The notes under the pieces: generated by a model
Told to the model about the DNA's origin: nothing
Databases searched by the model: none
Seen by the model: the letters and a program-made list of their open reading frames with translations, nothing else
NCBI GenBank assembly: GCA_964019135.1
Contig: OZ025248.1
Coordinates: 49,903,670 to 49,967,669, forward strand
Source: Arenicola marina
Taxonomy: Eukaryota; Annelida; Polychaeta; Arenicolidae
Direction of reading: 5' to 3'
DNA length: 64,000 bases
Position numbers and translations under genes: made by a program
In this document: one piece after another, positions 1-9,717 of the stretch
Numbering within the stretch: the stretch's first letter is position 1
Layout of the letters: every line of letters starts with the position of its first letter

Positions 1-480
1 GATTAGGGGAAATAACTTTAATATGGATTATTTTTTTGGCGCGTAGGAAAAAATTTTAGCGCAAAATGATGTCATAGTTTACCTTGTCCTTATGTTCAAA
101 CTAGATGCACTTTGTTTTCCCACTTTAACTTACTCAATCTTCGTCAACCTCCAACGATGTATTAAGAAAGTCGGTATGACCCATTTCCCGAAGAAAAATT
201 CGCCGTCACATGGCGCAAAAAAAATGAAATATTTAAATACGAAGTAAATTCACTGCATAATTAATATTAGGAATAGAGAGATCGGATTCGGGTCACAGAA
301 CGTCTAATTTTACCGCCTAGTTGTTTTTTAGTTTAAAAAAGATACTTTCTATTTTACTTTTCCCGCTAGAGGGCCAAACATTCCTTATGGGGATTCCCAT
401 GTTAAAGTCGGCGCCGGAGCTGGGGATGGCAGTGAGTGAGCGGTTCGCGATAAGGCACCGTTTTGTTGATATATTGTGAT
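1..480. other. No recognisable feature
   Basis: AT-rich DNA with no convincing coding frame, RNA gene or repeat. Nothing identified. Confidence 0.5.
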
Positions 481-677
481 TTGATATATTGAGAGAGGCG
501 GGAGGGGGGGCACAGTCGTGGAAAGGGGGAAGAACAGAAACCAGGAATGAATTGCCCCCGCAGCCGCCCACCAGCCTCACGAACTCCTGTCCCTCCTCCC
601 CACTGCCATCCACCAGGCTCCTGCAGTCATTCCTCCCACTTTCTTCACCCTCACTCGTCAGAATCATACACTACAGA

Positions 678-1182
678 CCTGGGGCCGTGTTCACAAATAT
701 TCCTTATAAAGAATTCCTTATTTTTATTAAAGCAAAAAATTTTGCACACTAAAAGTTTGGTAAAGTCGAAATTAGTGAAATAAACATGAGACTCTTCAAA
801 GCTATGGTTTTGACGTTGTACTGCCTCGAATATGTTACGCTCCATATGCAAGAAAACAATAACTGCCGCGTCGATTTCTATAATATTCGGCATGTCACTC
901 CTTCGTGGCAATTTCCGCAAAAATCGAAGCAACAGTTTCTGCGTAATGATTGATATTATATCGCCATGTCTTCAAATTATCAACTTATGACACTTGAAAG
1001 AATTCTCAGGACACCTTTAACTTTTCCTTATTTTTTGCTCTAATAGAGTAAAACATTTTACTCAAGAATTTTCGAGAAACACTTTTAGAATTCTTAAGCA
1101 ACTTATTGAGAATTCTTGAAAATTCTTAAGAATTTGCTTAAGAATTTACTTAAGAATCTTTGTGAACACGGCCCCAGGTAGA
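678..1182. mobile_element. MITE-like element with GGGGCCGTGTTCACAAA inverted ends
   Basis: The left end starts CCTGGGGCCGTGTTCACAAA and the right end is its reverse complement, closing near 1180. Inside the ends both arms run into A+T-rich stretches built on AATTCTTAAG-type words. The roughly 500-bp length and lack of coding capacity fit a non-autonomous DNA transposon. I could not fix a target-site duplication, so the superfamily is open. The small frame inside it (651-932, minus) is not considered a gene. Confidence 0.7.
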
Positions 1183-1291
1183 GGGGGTGAGTTGGCTGGT
1201 GGCGGAATCCAGGCCGCGCAAAACCAACCCACTGTCAACCAGGTGGTATCTTCTCAAGGCGACGCAGGCACGCACCGTGGTCGCCTTTATA

Positions 1292-2026
1292 CTGTGGCCC
1301 ATAGGTACAATGGTTGCGCTGAGGGTATTGCTCCGCTCCGCGAGGTGAAACGGCTCTGCGGAGGTCATTTCTTCGCTCTGCGCGGTACATTTCTTTGCTC
1401 CGCGTGTACAGTTCTTCGCTTCGCGTGCACATTTCTTCGCTTCGCGCAGTACATTTCTCCGTTCCGCGCAGGATATCTTTCCGCTCCACGCAGTATATTT
1501 CTCCGCTCCGTGCAGTGAAACGGCTCTGCGGAGGTCATTTCTCCGCTCCGCGCGGTACATTTCTTTGCTCCGCGTGTACAGTTCTTCGCTTCGCGTGCAC
1601 ATTTCTTCGCTTCGCGCAGTACATTTCTCCGTTCCGCGCAGGATATCTTTCCGCTCCACGCAGTATATTTCTCCGCTCCGTGCAGTGAAACGGCTCTGCG
1701 GAGGTCATTTCTTCGCTCTGCGCGGTACATTTCTTTGCTCCGCGTGTACAGTTCTTCGCTTCGCGTGCACATTTCTTCGCTTCGCGCAGTACATTTCTCC
1801 GTTCCGCGCAGGATATCTTTCCGCTCCACGCAGTATATTTCTCCGCTCCGTGCAGTGAAACGGCTCCGCGGAGGTCATTTCTCCGCTCCGCGCAATACAT
1901 TTCTTCACTCCGCGCAGTCTATTTCTCCGCTCCGCGCGGTAAATTTCGCCAGACCTCCGCGGGGCCGTTTCACCTCGCGGAGCGAAGAAATAACCTCAGC
2001 GCCACCGTTGTACTTATGGGCCACAG
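1292..2026. mobile_element. Inverted-repeat element with an internal 170-bp tandem array
   Basis: Arms of about 80 bp face each other: 1292-1365 starts CTGTGGCCCATA and runs through GCTCCGCGAGGTGAAACGGC; 1953-2026 is its imperfect reverse complement. TA dinucleotides flank both ends (1290-1291 and 2027-2028), compatible with a TA-targeting Tc1/mariner or pogo type, although TA could also be part of the repeat. The interior consists of tandem copies described separately. No transposase frame is present, so it is non-autonomous. Confidence 0.7.
1363..1955. repeat. Tandem repeat, 170-bp period with about 28-bp subunits
   Basis: Three near-identical 170-bp units start at about 1363, 1533 and 1703, followed by a partial unit. 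Each unit is made of roughly six related subunits of the form ACATTTCTTCGCTTCGCGCAGT. The array leaves open frames on both strands that repeat every 170 bp; these are by-products of the repeat, not genes. Confidence 0.9.
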
Positions 2027-2235
2027 TACTATCACAGACAGACGGCAAAGCGACGGGCATAACCACACAACAATATGTCTTTTGGGAAAACCCAAACAAT
2101 ACTCCCTCTGTCAGCTCCACGCCCCCTCCCCCCTCATGTCAATACTCCTCCGGTCAGCCCCATGGTATCTGGTATGTTAGAGTACATATGGATGACATGG
2201 TATTCCATTGGTGGACTTTAACGAATAATTGCGTG

Positions 2236-2288
2236 AAACTGCAATCTGCCGATCTGCAATCTGCCGATCTGCAATCTGTCAATCTGTG
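2236..2288. repeat. 15-bp tandem repeat, about 3 copies
   Basis: GCAATCTGCCGATCT is repeated about three times, the last copy with two changes. Confidence 0.9.
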
Positions 2289-2319
2289 TCTTAAAGACGC
2301 CCTCCCTACCGGCTGAATT

Positions 2320-3610
2320 ATCCCAGAACCACTGCCCCCCCCCCCACCCCAGGCAAATCCCCACAATTCCCTCACAGACCACATGCCCCCCCCCCCCACG
2401 CCCCCCACACCCACACACCATACTTCCTACCGCCACTCCCCTCCTCTTTGACAATCACCCTGTCCCCTTCATGACAATTCTCCCTCGATCAGCCCCATGC
2501 CTCATACCCCCCCCTCCCCGCCCCCCAAAGCTATGCCCCCTCGATCCGCCCCACGCCCCTCCTCCCTAATGGCAATACTCCCTCGGTCAGCCCTATGTCC
2601 CCTTCCCCCATGACAATACTCCTGACAATCAGCCCCAATGCTTCATCCCGCCCCACCCGCCAAGGCTATACTCCCTGGGTCAGCCCCATGCCTCCTCCCT
2701 CCTCATGACAATACTTCCTCGGTCAGCCCCATATCCCCTCCCCCCGTGATAATACTCACTCGGTCTGCCCCATGCCCCCCCCCCCCCCCACACACACACA
2801 CACAATGCTTCCTACCGCCACTCCCCTCCCCTTTGACAATCACCCTGTCCCCTTCATGACAATACTCCCTCGATCAGCCCCATGCCTCATACCCCCCCCG
2901 CCCCGCCCCCCAAAGCTATGCTCCCTCGATCAGCCCCACGCCCCTCCTCCCTCATGGCAATACTCCCTCGGTCAGCCCTATGTCCCCTTCCCCCATGACA
3001 ATACTTCTGACAATCAGCCCCATGCTTCATCCCGCCCCACCCCCCACGGCTATACGCCCTCGGTCAGCCCCATGCCCCTTCCCTCCACATGACAATACTT
3101 CCTCTGTCAACTCCATGCCCTCTTTCTCCATGAAAATATTCCCTCGGTCAGCCCGATGCCTCCTCCCTCCTCATGATAATACTTCCTCGGTCAGCCCCAT
3201 GTCCCCTCCCCCCATGACAATACTCCCTCGGTCTGCCCCATGCTCCGCGATCCCCAAGACCCTCGGGCAGCCCCCCCCCCCCCCTCGAGACAATACACCT
3301 TCGGTCAGCCCCATTCCCACTCCCCCCGAGACAATACTCCCTCGGGCAGCCCATTCCCCCTCCTCCCTCATGGCAATACTCTCTCGATCAGCCCCATGCC
3401 CCCTCCCTCCACATGACAATACTTCCTCGGTCAGCCCCATGCCCCCTGCCCCCCATGACAATACTCCCTCGATCAGCCCCATGCCCCCCCCCACCCCCCC
3501 CAAGACAAAACACCCTCGGTCAGCCCCATGCCCCCTTTCCCCCCCAAGACAATACTCCCTTGGTCAACCCCATGCCCCCACCCCCTAACACAATGCTTCC
3601 TCGGTCAGCC
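2320..3610. repeat. C-rich imperfect minisatellite
   Basis: Irregular units of about 35-45 bp share the core ACTCCCTCGGTCAGCCCCATG followed by C-runs of variable length. A longer segmental copy is also visible: the 2420-2650 stretch recurs about 385 bp downstream (2808-3035). The proline-rich open frames here result from the base composition and are not called as genes. Confidence 0.85.
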
Positions 3611-3614
3611 TGGG

Positions 3615-3985
3615 CTAGGAGCTTGGGCTAACGGTTTAAGCTAGCGGCCTGGCCTAGCAGCCTGGGCAAAGCAGCCTGGGCTAGGGGCATGGGCTAGCGG
3701 CCTGAGGTAGCGGCCTTGGCAAGGCCTAGATTGAAGCCCTGGCTAGCCGCCTGGGTTGGCGCCCTGGCTAGCGGCCTGGGTTAGCATACTGGGCTAAACC
3801 TGGGTTAGCATACTGGGGTAAACCTGCGCTAGCGGCCTAGGCTAGCAACCTAAGGTAGCTTACGGGGGTAGCGGCCAGAGCCAGCATCCTGGACTAGCGG
3901 CCAGGGCTAGGCCTGGTTTAGGGGCCTCGGCTGGTGCCCTGGGCCAGCGGCATGGGCTAGTAGCCTCCTGAGCTAGCTCAGGCCC
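3615..3985. repeat. Degenerate GGCCTGGGCTAGC repeat
   Basis: Short, imperfect direct repeats of about 18-22 bp with the core AGCGGCCTGGGCTAG, including two close copies of TTAGCATACTGGG. Non-coding in appearance. Confidence 0.75.
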
Positions 3986-4051
3986 CTGAACGACAAAAAA
4001 AAAACACATTTCTCGTGGATCTAGGAGGAACCCCTCCGCCATTTTCCAATA

Positions 4052-5007
4052 GGGCTATACAGTTCTCGCGATCGGGCCGCGAGACTTCAGTTTTGGGGAC
4101 AAACAAACACACGTGCTCCATGTTGAAGTATAGGCAGCTATAAGTCAATTTCTTTCCAGGTTTATTCTAAAGACTATGAGTACCATTTCACTAAACATGG
4201 CCATGGGAGATATACGTTAAAATATTTGGAGGCGATGAAGCGCAGAACTTTGGGAATATACAAGGAAAAATCCGTCTTCAAAACACTCGGAAGCCAAAAA
4301 TAACGTTATAAATTTAGCCCTGCACCCGGGCTTTCGCAAGTTCACCAAGCAAAGAGTGACGTCACAGAGTTTCGCGTGCCTCCGCGGTAACAAAAATGGC
4401 GAGAGCAAGTGATCGACTTAACCATTCCGCTGTCAAAATGTGCAGTGCATGGAGTAACAACACACGGGTGCGTCATTAAACCACATGGTAAAGATAAAAT
4501 AAGTATCCAGTTGGATGTTTTCGTATCACTCTTGGATCACGAAAAGACAAAGTTTCTTCATTTTTGTTTTCTGTTTGAAGCGTTGCGCCAACGTTGTCAC
4601 CGGGGAGAATCCGTGTGACATCATAATGCCTCGTTTTCGTAGTGATTGCAAAAAAAATGTTATTTTCTCAGTCGTATTGTCCCGTCGTAACCAATATTCG
4701 TCATTGTGATGGCGCAAACGAATAAAAAATATGTCATGTATCCGTTTTGTGAAGCAATATTTCTTAAATATTCTTAATCATAGCGCTAGGCCTTCCGCAA
4801 TGGACCCACCCCTCGGCGCCTGGCTTTTGCGCAGGTGGTCTGGTTCCCAGTCTCTCTCTTTGCGTAACATACACGTCACGCCTATGTCACAGATAGTCAG
4901 GACACCAGTGTGCGCAGGGATTCTAAACTCGTTCCGAACACGTGTTTCGTTTGTTTGTCCCCAAAATGAGTAAACCGGAAGTCTAATCGAACGAGACTTT
5001 ATAGCTC
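4052..5007 (+). mobile_element. TA-flanked non-autonomous DNA transposon, copy 1 (956 bp)
   Basis: One end reads GGGCTATACAGTTCTCGCG and the other is the reverse complement of GAGCTATAAAGTCTCG. TA lies immediately outside both ends (4050-4051 and 5008-5009). About 45 bp in from each end lies TTTTGGGGACAAACAAAC in inverted orientation. The same element recurs at 27962-28907 and 53840-54703, both in the opposite orientation. No transposase frame is present. Confidence 0.9.
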
Positions 5008-5009
5008 TA

Positions 5010-6910
5010 TATGACGAACCAGGCCAGCAAAATATATCGATTTTTCAAAATGGCGGACAAGACCACGAAAATACTCAATTGTTGGAAAATTACCACTGAT
5101 GATTTTTATGTTTATGTAAGACTTATACTTTTTTGGGAATAAAGACGTGCTACGTGTAAGTTGGGGCAACGCATCTGCCATTTTTCCAAGATGGCGGATA
5201 CGGTCTGTAACAGTACACAACATCTCCAAAACGAAGTGGGATCATTCTATATAACTCTATGTATTGGTTTTCGTGGTCAAAGAATTCAACAACTTGTCTT
5301 CAGGAGCAAGGCGTCTTTAGTTTGCCATAATGACGGCTATTTCAACAATAATACACAATATCTGTAAATCTAAAAGGTGCAGGGGCGTCATTGTGAGGAT
5401 AACCATATGTACCGTGGTCACAGATCTACAAACAATAGGTCACAGATTTCGAGATCTAGGATAATTTTGCTCGTATCTCGTAGCTTTGCTCGCAAAAATG
5501 CGTGTCAAGTTCGCAACGGAAACCTGAAAGACTTACTCTCTCATTGAGAATCATCCGCGCCCGCCATCACTACGAGTAAATGTAATGGGGTGACTAAAAG
5601 TAGAACGCCATTCCAGCCAATTGGAGAAATTCTCTGGTGACAAGGCAGAACCTTCTGAGTGAGAATGTTTAGGCTATAGATACAAGGTTTAGGCTACAGA
5701 GAAAAAAGTCATCCATAATGGTTCATGAGGCATACTTCGAACCTGAATGAAGCTTCGAAGCCATGAATAGACATCAGAATTGAACATTTTTATCCTGGTC
5801 CTTGTCAGTTTCCAAGATACTATGGAAATGGCTGCCATAGACGTCAGGTGTCAAATCTAATTTGACACTATAGCTCAATTTGATTCGCCATTGTAGAATT
5901 TCCAACATGTGTGCCAAATTCATACTTTTCCCACAACATGCACGATTGTTTCGCATATGCGCGGCACTATCAGCTATTATACGGTAGGGTGGCTTCCGGT
6001 GTATTTTACGTTACACGTGGTCTTCAGAGACACCTTATGGCGAGGGGGCTAAGTGTGCGTCAATGTCATAGCTAACGTTTTCCTACGAAAGATTGGGCCT
6101 GCTTGATGTTCAGCCAATTTGGCAATAGCTAACATCACCCATAAGTTCATGAGTTCACCCATAAGTTCATAAGTGGGAATATTTAATAAAAAAGAAGCTA
6201 TCGCGAATATTGTCGTGACCGTCAAATGACGTCATGTGAAGTCACGAAGACATAATAAATAAAAGGTACGAAAGTACCGTTAATAATGATTCAAGAGAAG
6301 CGCTCTTGGCTTCAAACTGGATGTTCATTTAAGCTCCGCCTACAGTGCCCACACTGCTTGTCGAAGGCAGTATTTAGCCCAAATTGCGCTTAAAAGGCCC
6401 TTTAGCCGAAATTGGCCCTGACGACTCGTAACGTCGCCATTATTACAGCTTCCAAAATTACTTATGGATTTTCGTCCTCGACCTATGGTCGAATATCTCT
6501 TGTTTGTTTGTCAGCTTTGTTGTCCGCTCGATACAGGTCGTAATTCGACAGCTACGGTCATCGGTCTTGACCAAAAGGTAGATTGGTAAAATTGCTCGGT
6601 CGAGTTCGTTAATGGCATATGTAGGTCAAAGGTCAAGGTCACAGCGTTTTTTTATACAAAAAGTTAACAACGCATATATCTCCGTTAATATTAAAGATAC
6701 AGATCCCGGGTAAGTTTCAGAATGTGCTGCCCATCAAGGGGCACCTTTCATATATTGTTCACTTTTTGACCCGTCATATTCATTTTCGAGCAAAATGAGA
6801 TAATAGGTTTTTCGAAAAAGGCACTAAATCACCTCTGTCAGTTTTTTGGCTTTTAGACACATTTAAAACCAAGTTATCGCTATAAGGTTCTGACATGTCA
6901 AAGAAATCTG
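5010..6910. other. No gene seen
   Basis: Non-coding by inspection, with frequent stops in all frames. Visible details: a CAAAATGGCGGAC/CAAGATGGCGGAT pair (5046 and 5187), and AGGTCAAAGGTCAAGGTCA at about 6624. The 6480-6780 stretch has the look of an interspersed repeat, but I cannot delimit it. Confidence 0.5.
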
Positions 6911-6914
6911 TTTT

Positions 6915-8722
6915 TGTTTGGGTTTTTTTCATTTCATCCGCAGCAGGTATCGAGTACAAATATTTCAAGGCACAGGCATACAAATATACAATAAACTATA
7001 AAACTGCGCATTCAAATATTGGTCTGAGTGGGCCCCACTTTCTATAAAATTTACACAAACTGGATCCCCCCGTTACTGTACCCAATACATCGCTCTGTGA
7101 AATAATTGGACTTAATAACCCTATGACATACTTGGAGGTTTGGTGTCTTCCCTTTCCATTTACATATGTAAATGTGTCTTTTTACAATAAGTATTAAGTG
7201 ATTAAGTAAACTACTACACCGTGTGTCGGAAATCCCGAAAATTATACTAATTATAGACAATAAAGGTGTTGTACTCACTTGTATATATGGTTCTAACCAA
7301 TTAGCAAAAACTATCCATACACCCTTAACATACGGACAGTCCCAGAAGAGATGGGTGATGGATTCTGGGGCCTTATTACCAAATGTACAAACATCCGTGT
7401 CTTTCAGCTTACAATTTTTCAAATAGACATTAGTCGCGATCACCCTATGCAATATCTCAAACTGGAAACTTCTAAGCTTTTCATTTACCGTGGCGTCATA
7501 CGACAATTCATAGTGACGTTGCCATTGATCAGGTGACCACGTGCATTCTAGCTCACTTTCCCATTTCCCTTCATTAACATTATTCCTTAATGAAATTGCG
7601 CACCTTTATTTTACTTTGTAATTCCTGTAATGCACAGGTTCGTCTTTTAATAAAAAGCTCCGTATCAATAGGCTTAGCATAGACAGCTTTCCACTCTCGA
7701 GGAAGCGAATGTATCAAGCTATAAAAGTCAGCGAAGTTAACATCAATCTGGTACCGATCCCTGAATTCTGACCAACCCAATAAAGTTCTGTTTTCGTCAA
7801 ACAGGTCTTGTACATATATGACACCTTTCTGAATAATTTCTTTTTTTCTTATAGTTTGTAATAAAGTATTTCCAGATAGGGTACCCGGGAAGATCCGCGT
7901 TAACGCTTTCTTCTGTTTTTCTATATTCATACCACGCTTTAAACACGTCGGCCCAAAAGGGGTTAGACACACTAGAATATGCTTTCAGTGACTGAAGGTC
8001 AAGGTCCCAACACAACTGTCTTTCTTCGCAAATAGTATCACAAAAGAGTTGTTGCCATTTGCCATCCGTTTTTACAATACGGTTTATCCACGAGATTTTT
8101 AACGCTTTCTGAAACGATTCAATATGTGTCAGACCTAAGCCACCATTTTTAACAGTCTGACATACCCTAGTCATAGAGACTTTCGCCTTTCCACTTTTCC
8201 AGATACAATTTCGTACCAATTTAGTCAATTTGTCAAAAACAAATTTTCCTGGTGTAGGCAAAACTGACATAACATGTACAAATTTGGGTAGTGCCAGAGA
8301 TTTCAAAACTGTCACTCTACCCCTGTATGACAGGTGTCCGTATGCATTCAAAGTTCGTCAAATTCAACAACTTTACTGTCATAATTTAGGGCCGACATTT
8401 GTCCTAAATCTGTAGAGAACTTAATACCAAGCAAAACAAATTCATTAACCCATTCAATTGGAATGCCCGTAAATGATGTGGTATCACACGGTTTCCCTAA
8501 ACACACAGCTTTTGTCTTCTCTACATTCATACGCAAACCTGATGCAACACCAAAATCCTTCATGATCTTTAACACCCTTCTTAACGATAATTTACGGCCA
8601 TCTAGTAGTAGGAAAGTGTCATCCGCATATTGACCTATCAAATATTCAACCTCATTTATAAAAATCCCTATAACCAAACTGTCCTTCTTGAGGTGCATGC
8701 CAAGTGGCTCTATGGCTAATAT
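6915..8722 (-). pseudogene. LINE ORF2, 3' half (reverse transcriptase from YADD onward)
   Basis: Read on the minus strand from 8722, the frame opens with ILAIEPLG and continues to GQYADDTFLLLDG (the RT catalytic YADD box, about 8625-8640). Thumb and connection segments follow, including WINRIVK and NGGLGLTHIESF. Near the end is a cysteine/histidine segment, VCTFGNKAPESITHLFWDCP. That is the C-terminal motif of L1/Tx1-type ORF2 proteins, with one expected Cys apparently replaced. The frame is broken near 8350, 7800-7970 and 7510-7580. A-rich sequence near 6920 may be the 3' tail. The 5' part of this RT is found at 25633 and above, on the same strand. Confidence 0.85.
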
Positions 8723-8724
8723 GG

Positions 8725-8745
8725 GGAATTATGTGCCATAATTCC
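8725..8745. repeat. Perfect palindrome at the left insertion junction
   Basis: Arms GGAATTATG (8725-8733) and CATAATTCC (8737-8745) flank a 3-bp centre, directly inside the left junction with the LINE. Inverted arms around a short spacer are the usual layout of tyrosine-recombinase core sites. That this is such a site is inference. Confidence 0.5.
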
Positions 8746-8746
8746 A

Positions 8747-9699
8747 TTTGTTGAGTAGCGGCGGCGCTGACTGGCGATGACCGGGGTGAACATGCACGGG
8801 GTCGCTATGACGAGTGCACCCGGGCCTTGGCATCAGTCACGTGACCCACGCGCGCGTCCTTAGCTGATGCCATATATTTTTGCCTCCGCGCACAATTGCT
8901 CAAAGAAAAAGCTCACAGCTCTTTTTACATCTTTTGGCGGCCTCGGCAACGTACAACGGCCATCACTCATTAGAAATATTTCCCAAGGTGCGTAGCATCA
9001 AAGAATGTCATATACGTTACTGTGCACGGGACATTCGTTCGCTCCGGTACGGAAGCCGGCTAGGTATTTGGAAACTCCGCGGACAGTGCCACGGAGCGCC
9101 ATGGCCACCAGTCGTGCGGGGTTACCGAGTCCGCTTCCCGGGTTCACATGCTAAGCTCGGCATTGACTTCACCCAGGCGAACCACTTGTCAGTTGTATCT
9201 CTGCTATGTGCTACCTTGTGAATGCGTAGGCCTATTAAAGATATTACTCTCTGTTATTATGAGGTATCATAACTGTGATAAGCTTATTATATAGGCCTAG
9301 TACTAGTAGATCTACCCTTACACACTGCAATTGCAGCCTTTACTTGTTTTAGCCTCAGGTCATTTTTACACCCATGTATTAATTGTGAGGTATAATAACA
9401 CACACTATTACGGGCATAGTCTATATACTTCGGCAGCTAGTCACAGGTCAAGTGGCGCACAGTTGTCCGAAATCGCTTTTTTAGATAGTTGTAAGCCAGT
9501 CACATAAACCGGGTGATGCATTGTTTCCACGTATCGGCTATGCCTAGTCACAAGTAAAGTTATCTGGTTATGTGGCGCACATCTATCACTTTGTGACACC
9601 AATGGGTCATGTGACTGGTGCTAGTGCCTAGAGGAAAGACACTCAGCCGTCATAGCGACCCCGTTCATGGTTCCGCTTTTGGCGGCTCTGCTCAACAAA
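8747..9699. repeat. Segment bounded by inverted repeats at the element's left side
   Basis: The left arm holds TTTGTTGAG (8747-8755) and ACGGGGTCGCTATGACG (8796-8812). The exact reverse complements lie at 9691-9699 and 9648-9664. A 17-bp and a 9-bp match in mirrored order show a genuine inverted repeat, about 950 bp end to end. It may be an internal terminal structure of the large element or a separate small transposon inside it. Confidence 0.65.
8828..8880 (+). promoter_or_regulatory. Possible promoter-like hairpin with E-box
   Basis: TGGCATCAG (8828-8836) and CTGATGCCA (8864-8872) form a perfect 9-bp inverted repeat. The loop contains the palindrome GTCACGTGAC (8836-8845), which includes the E-box CACGTG, and CATATATTTT follows at 8871. 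The layout resembles a small promoter, but no transcript start can be shown. Confidence 0.25.
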
Positions 9700-9717
9700 C
9701 AGCAACATGACCTATCG
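9434..9717 (+). repeat. Degenerate relatives of the 62-bp satellite, left flank
   Basis: Three to four diverged units share AGCTAGTCAC...TGGCGCAC with the satellite but differ in spacing and intervening sequence (for example at 9435, 9546 and 9711). They resemble the degenerate units at 23150-23400 more than the homogenised array. Confidence 0.75.

Noticed and set aside
1150..1908. Several 67-169-codon frames on both strands
   Set aside because: They repeat every 170 bp with the tandem array and exist on both strands. Result of the repeat, not genes.
2638..3631. Proline/serine-rich frames up to 202 codons
   Set aside because: C-rich minisatellite composition; irregular units and no start or splice context.
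9100..9160. Possible tRNA or SINE promoter around GGGTTCACATGC
   Set aside because: Does not fit the B-box consensus and no A box is found at the right distance.
8880..9221. 113-codon plus-strand frame
   Set aside because: No recognisable domain; it lies inside the left segment of the mobile block and has no coding-like composition.
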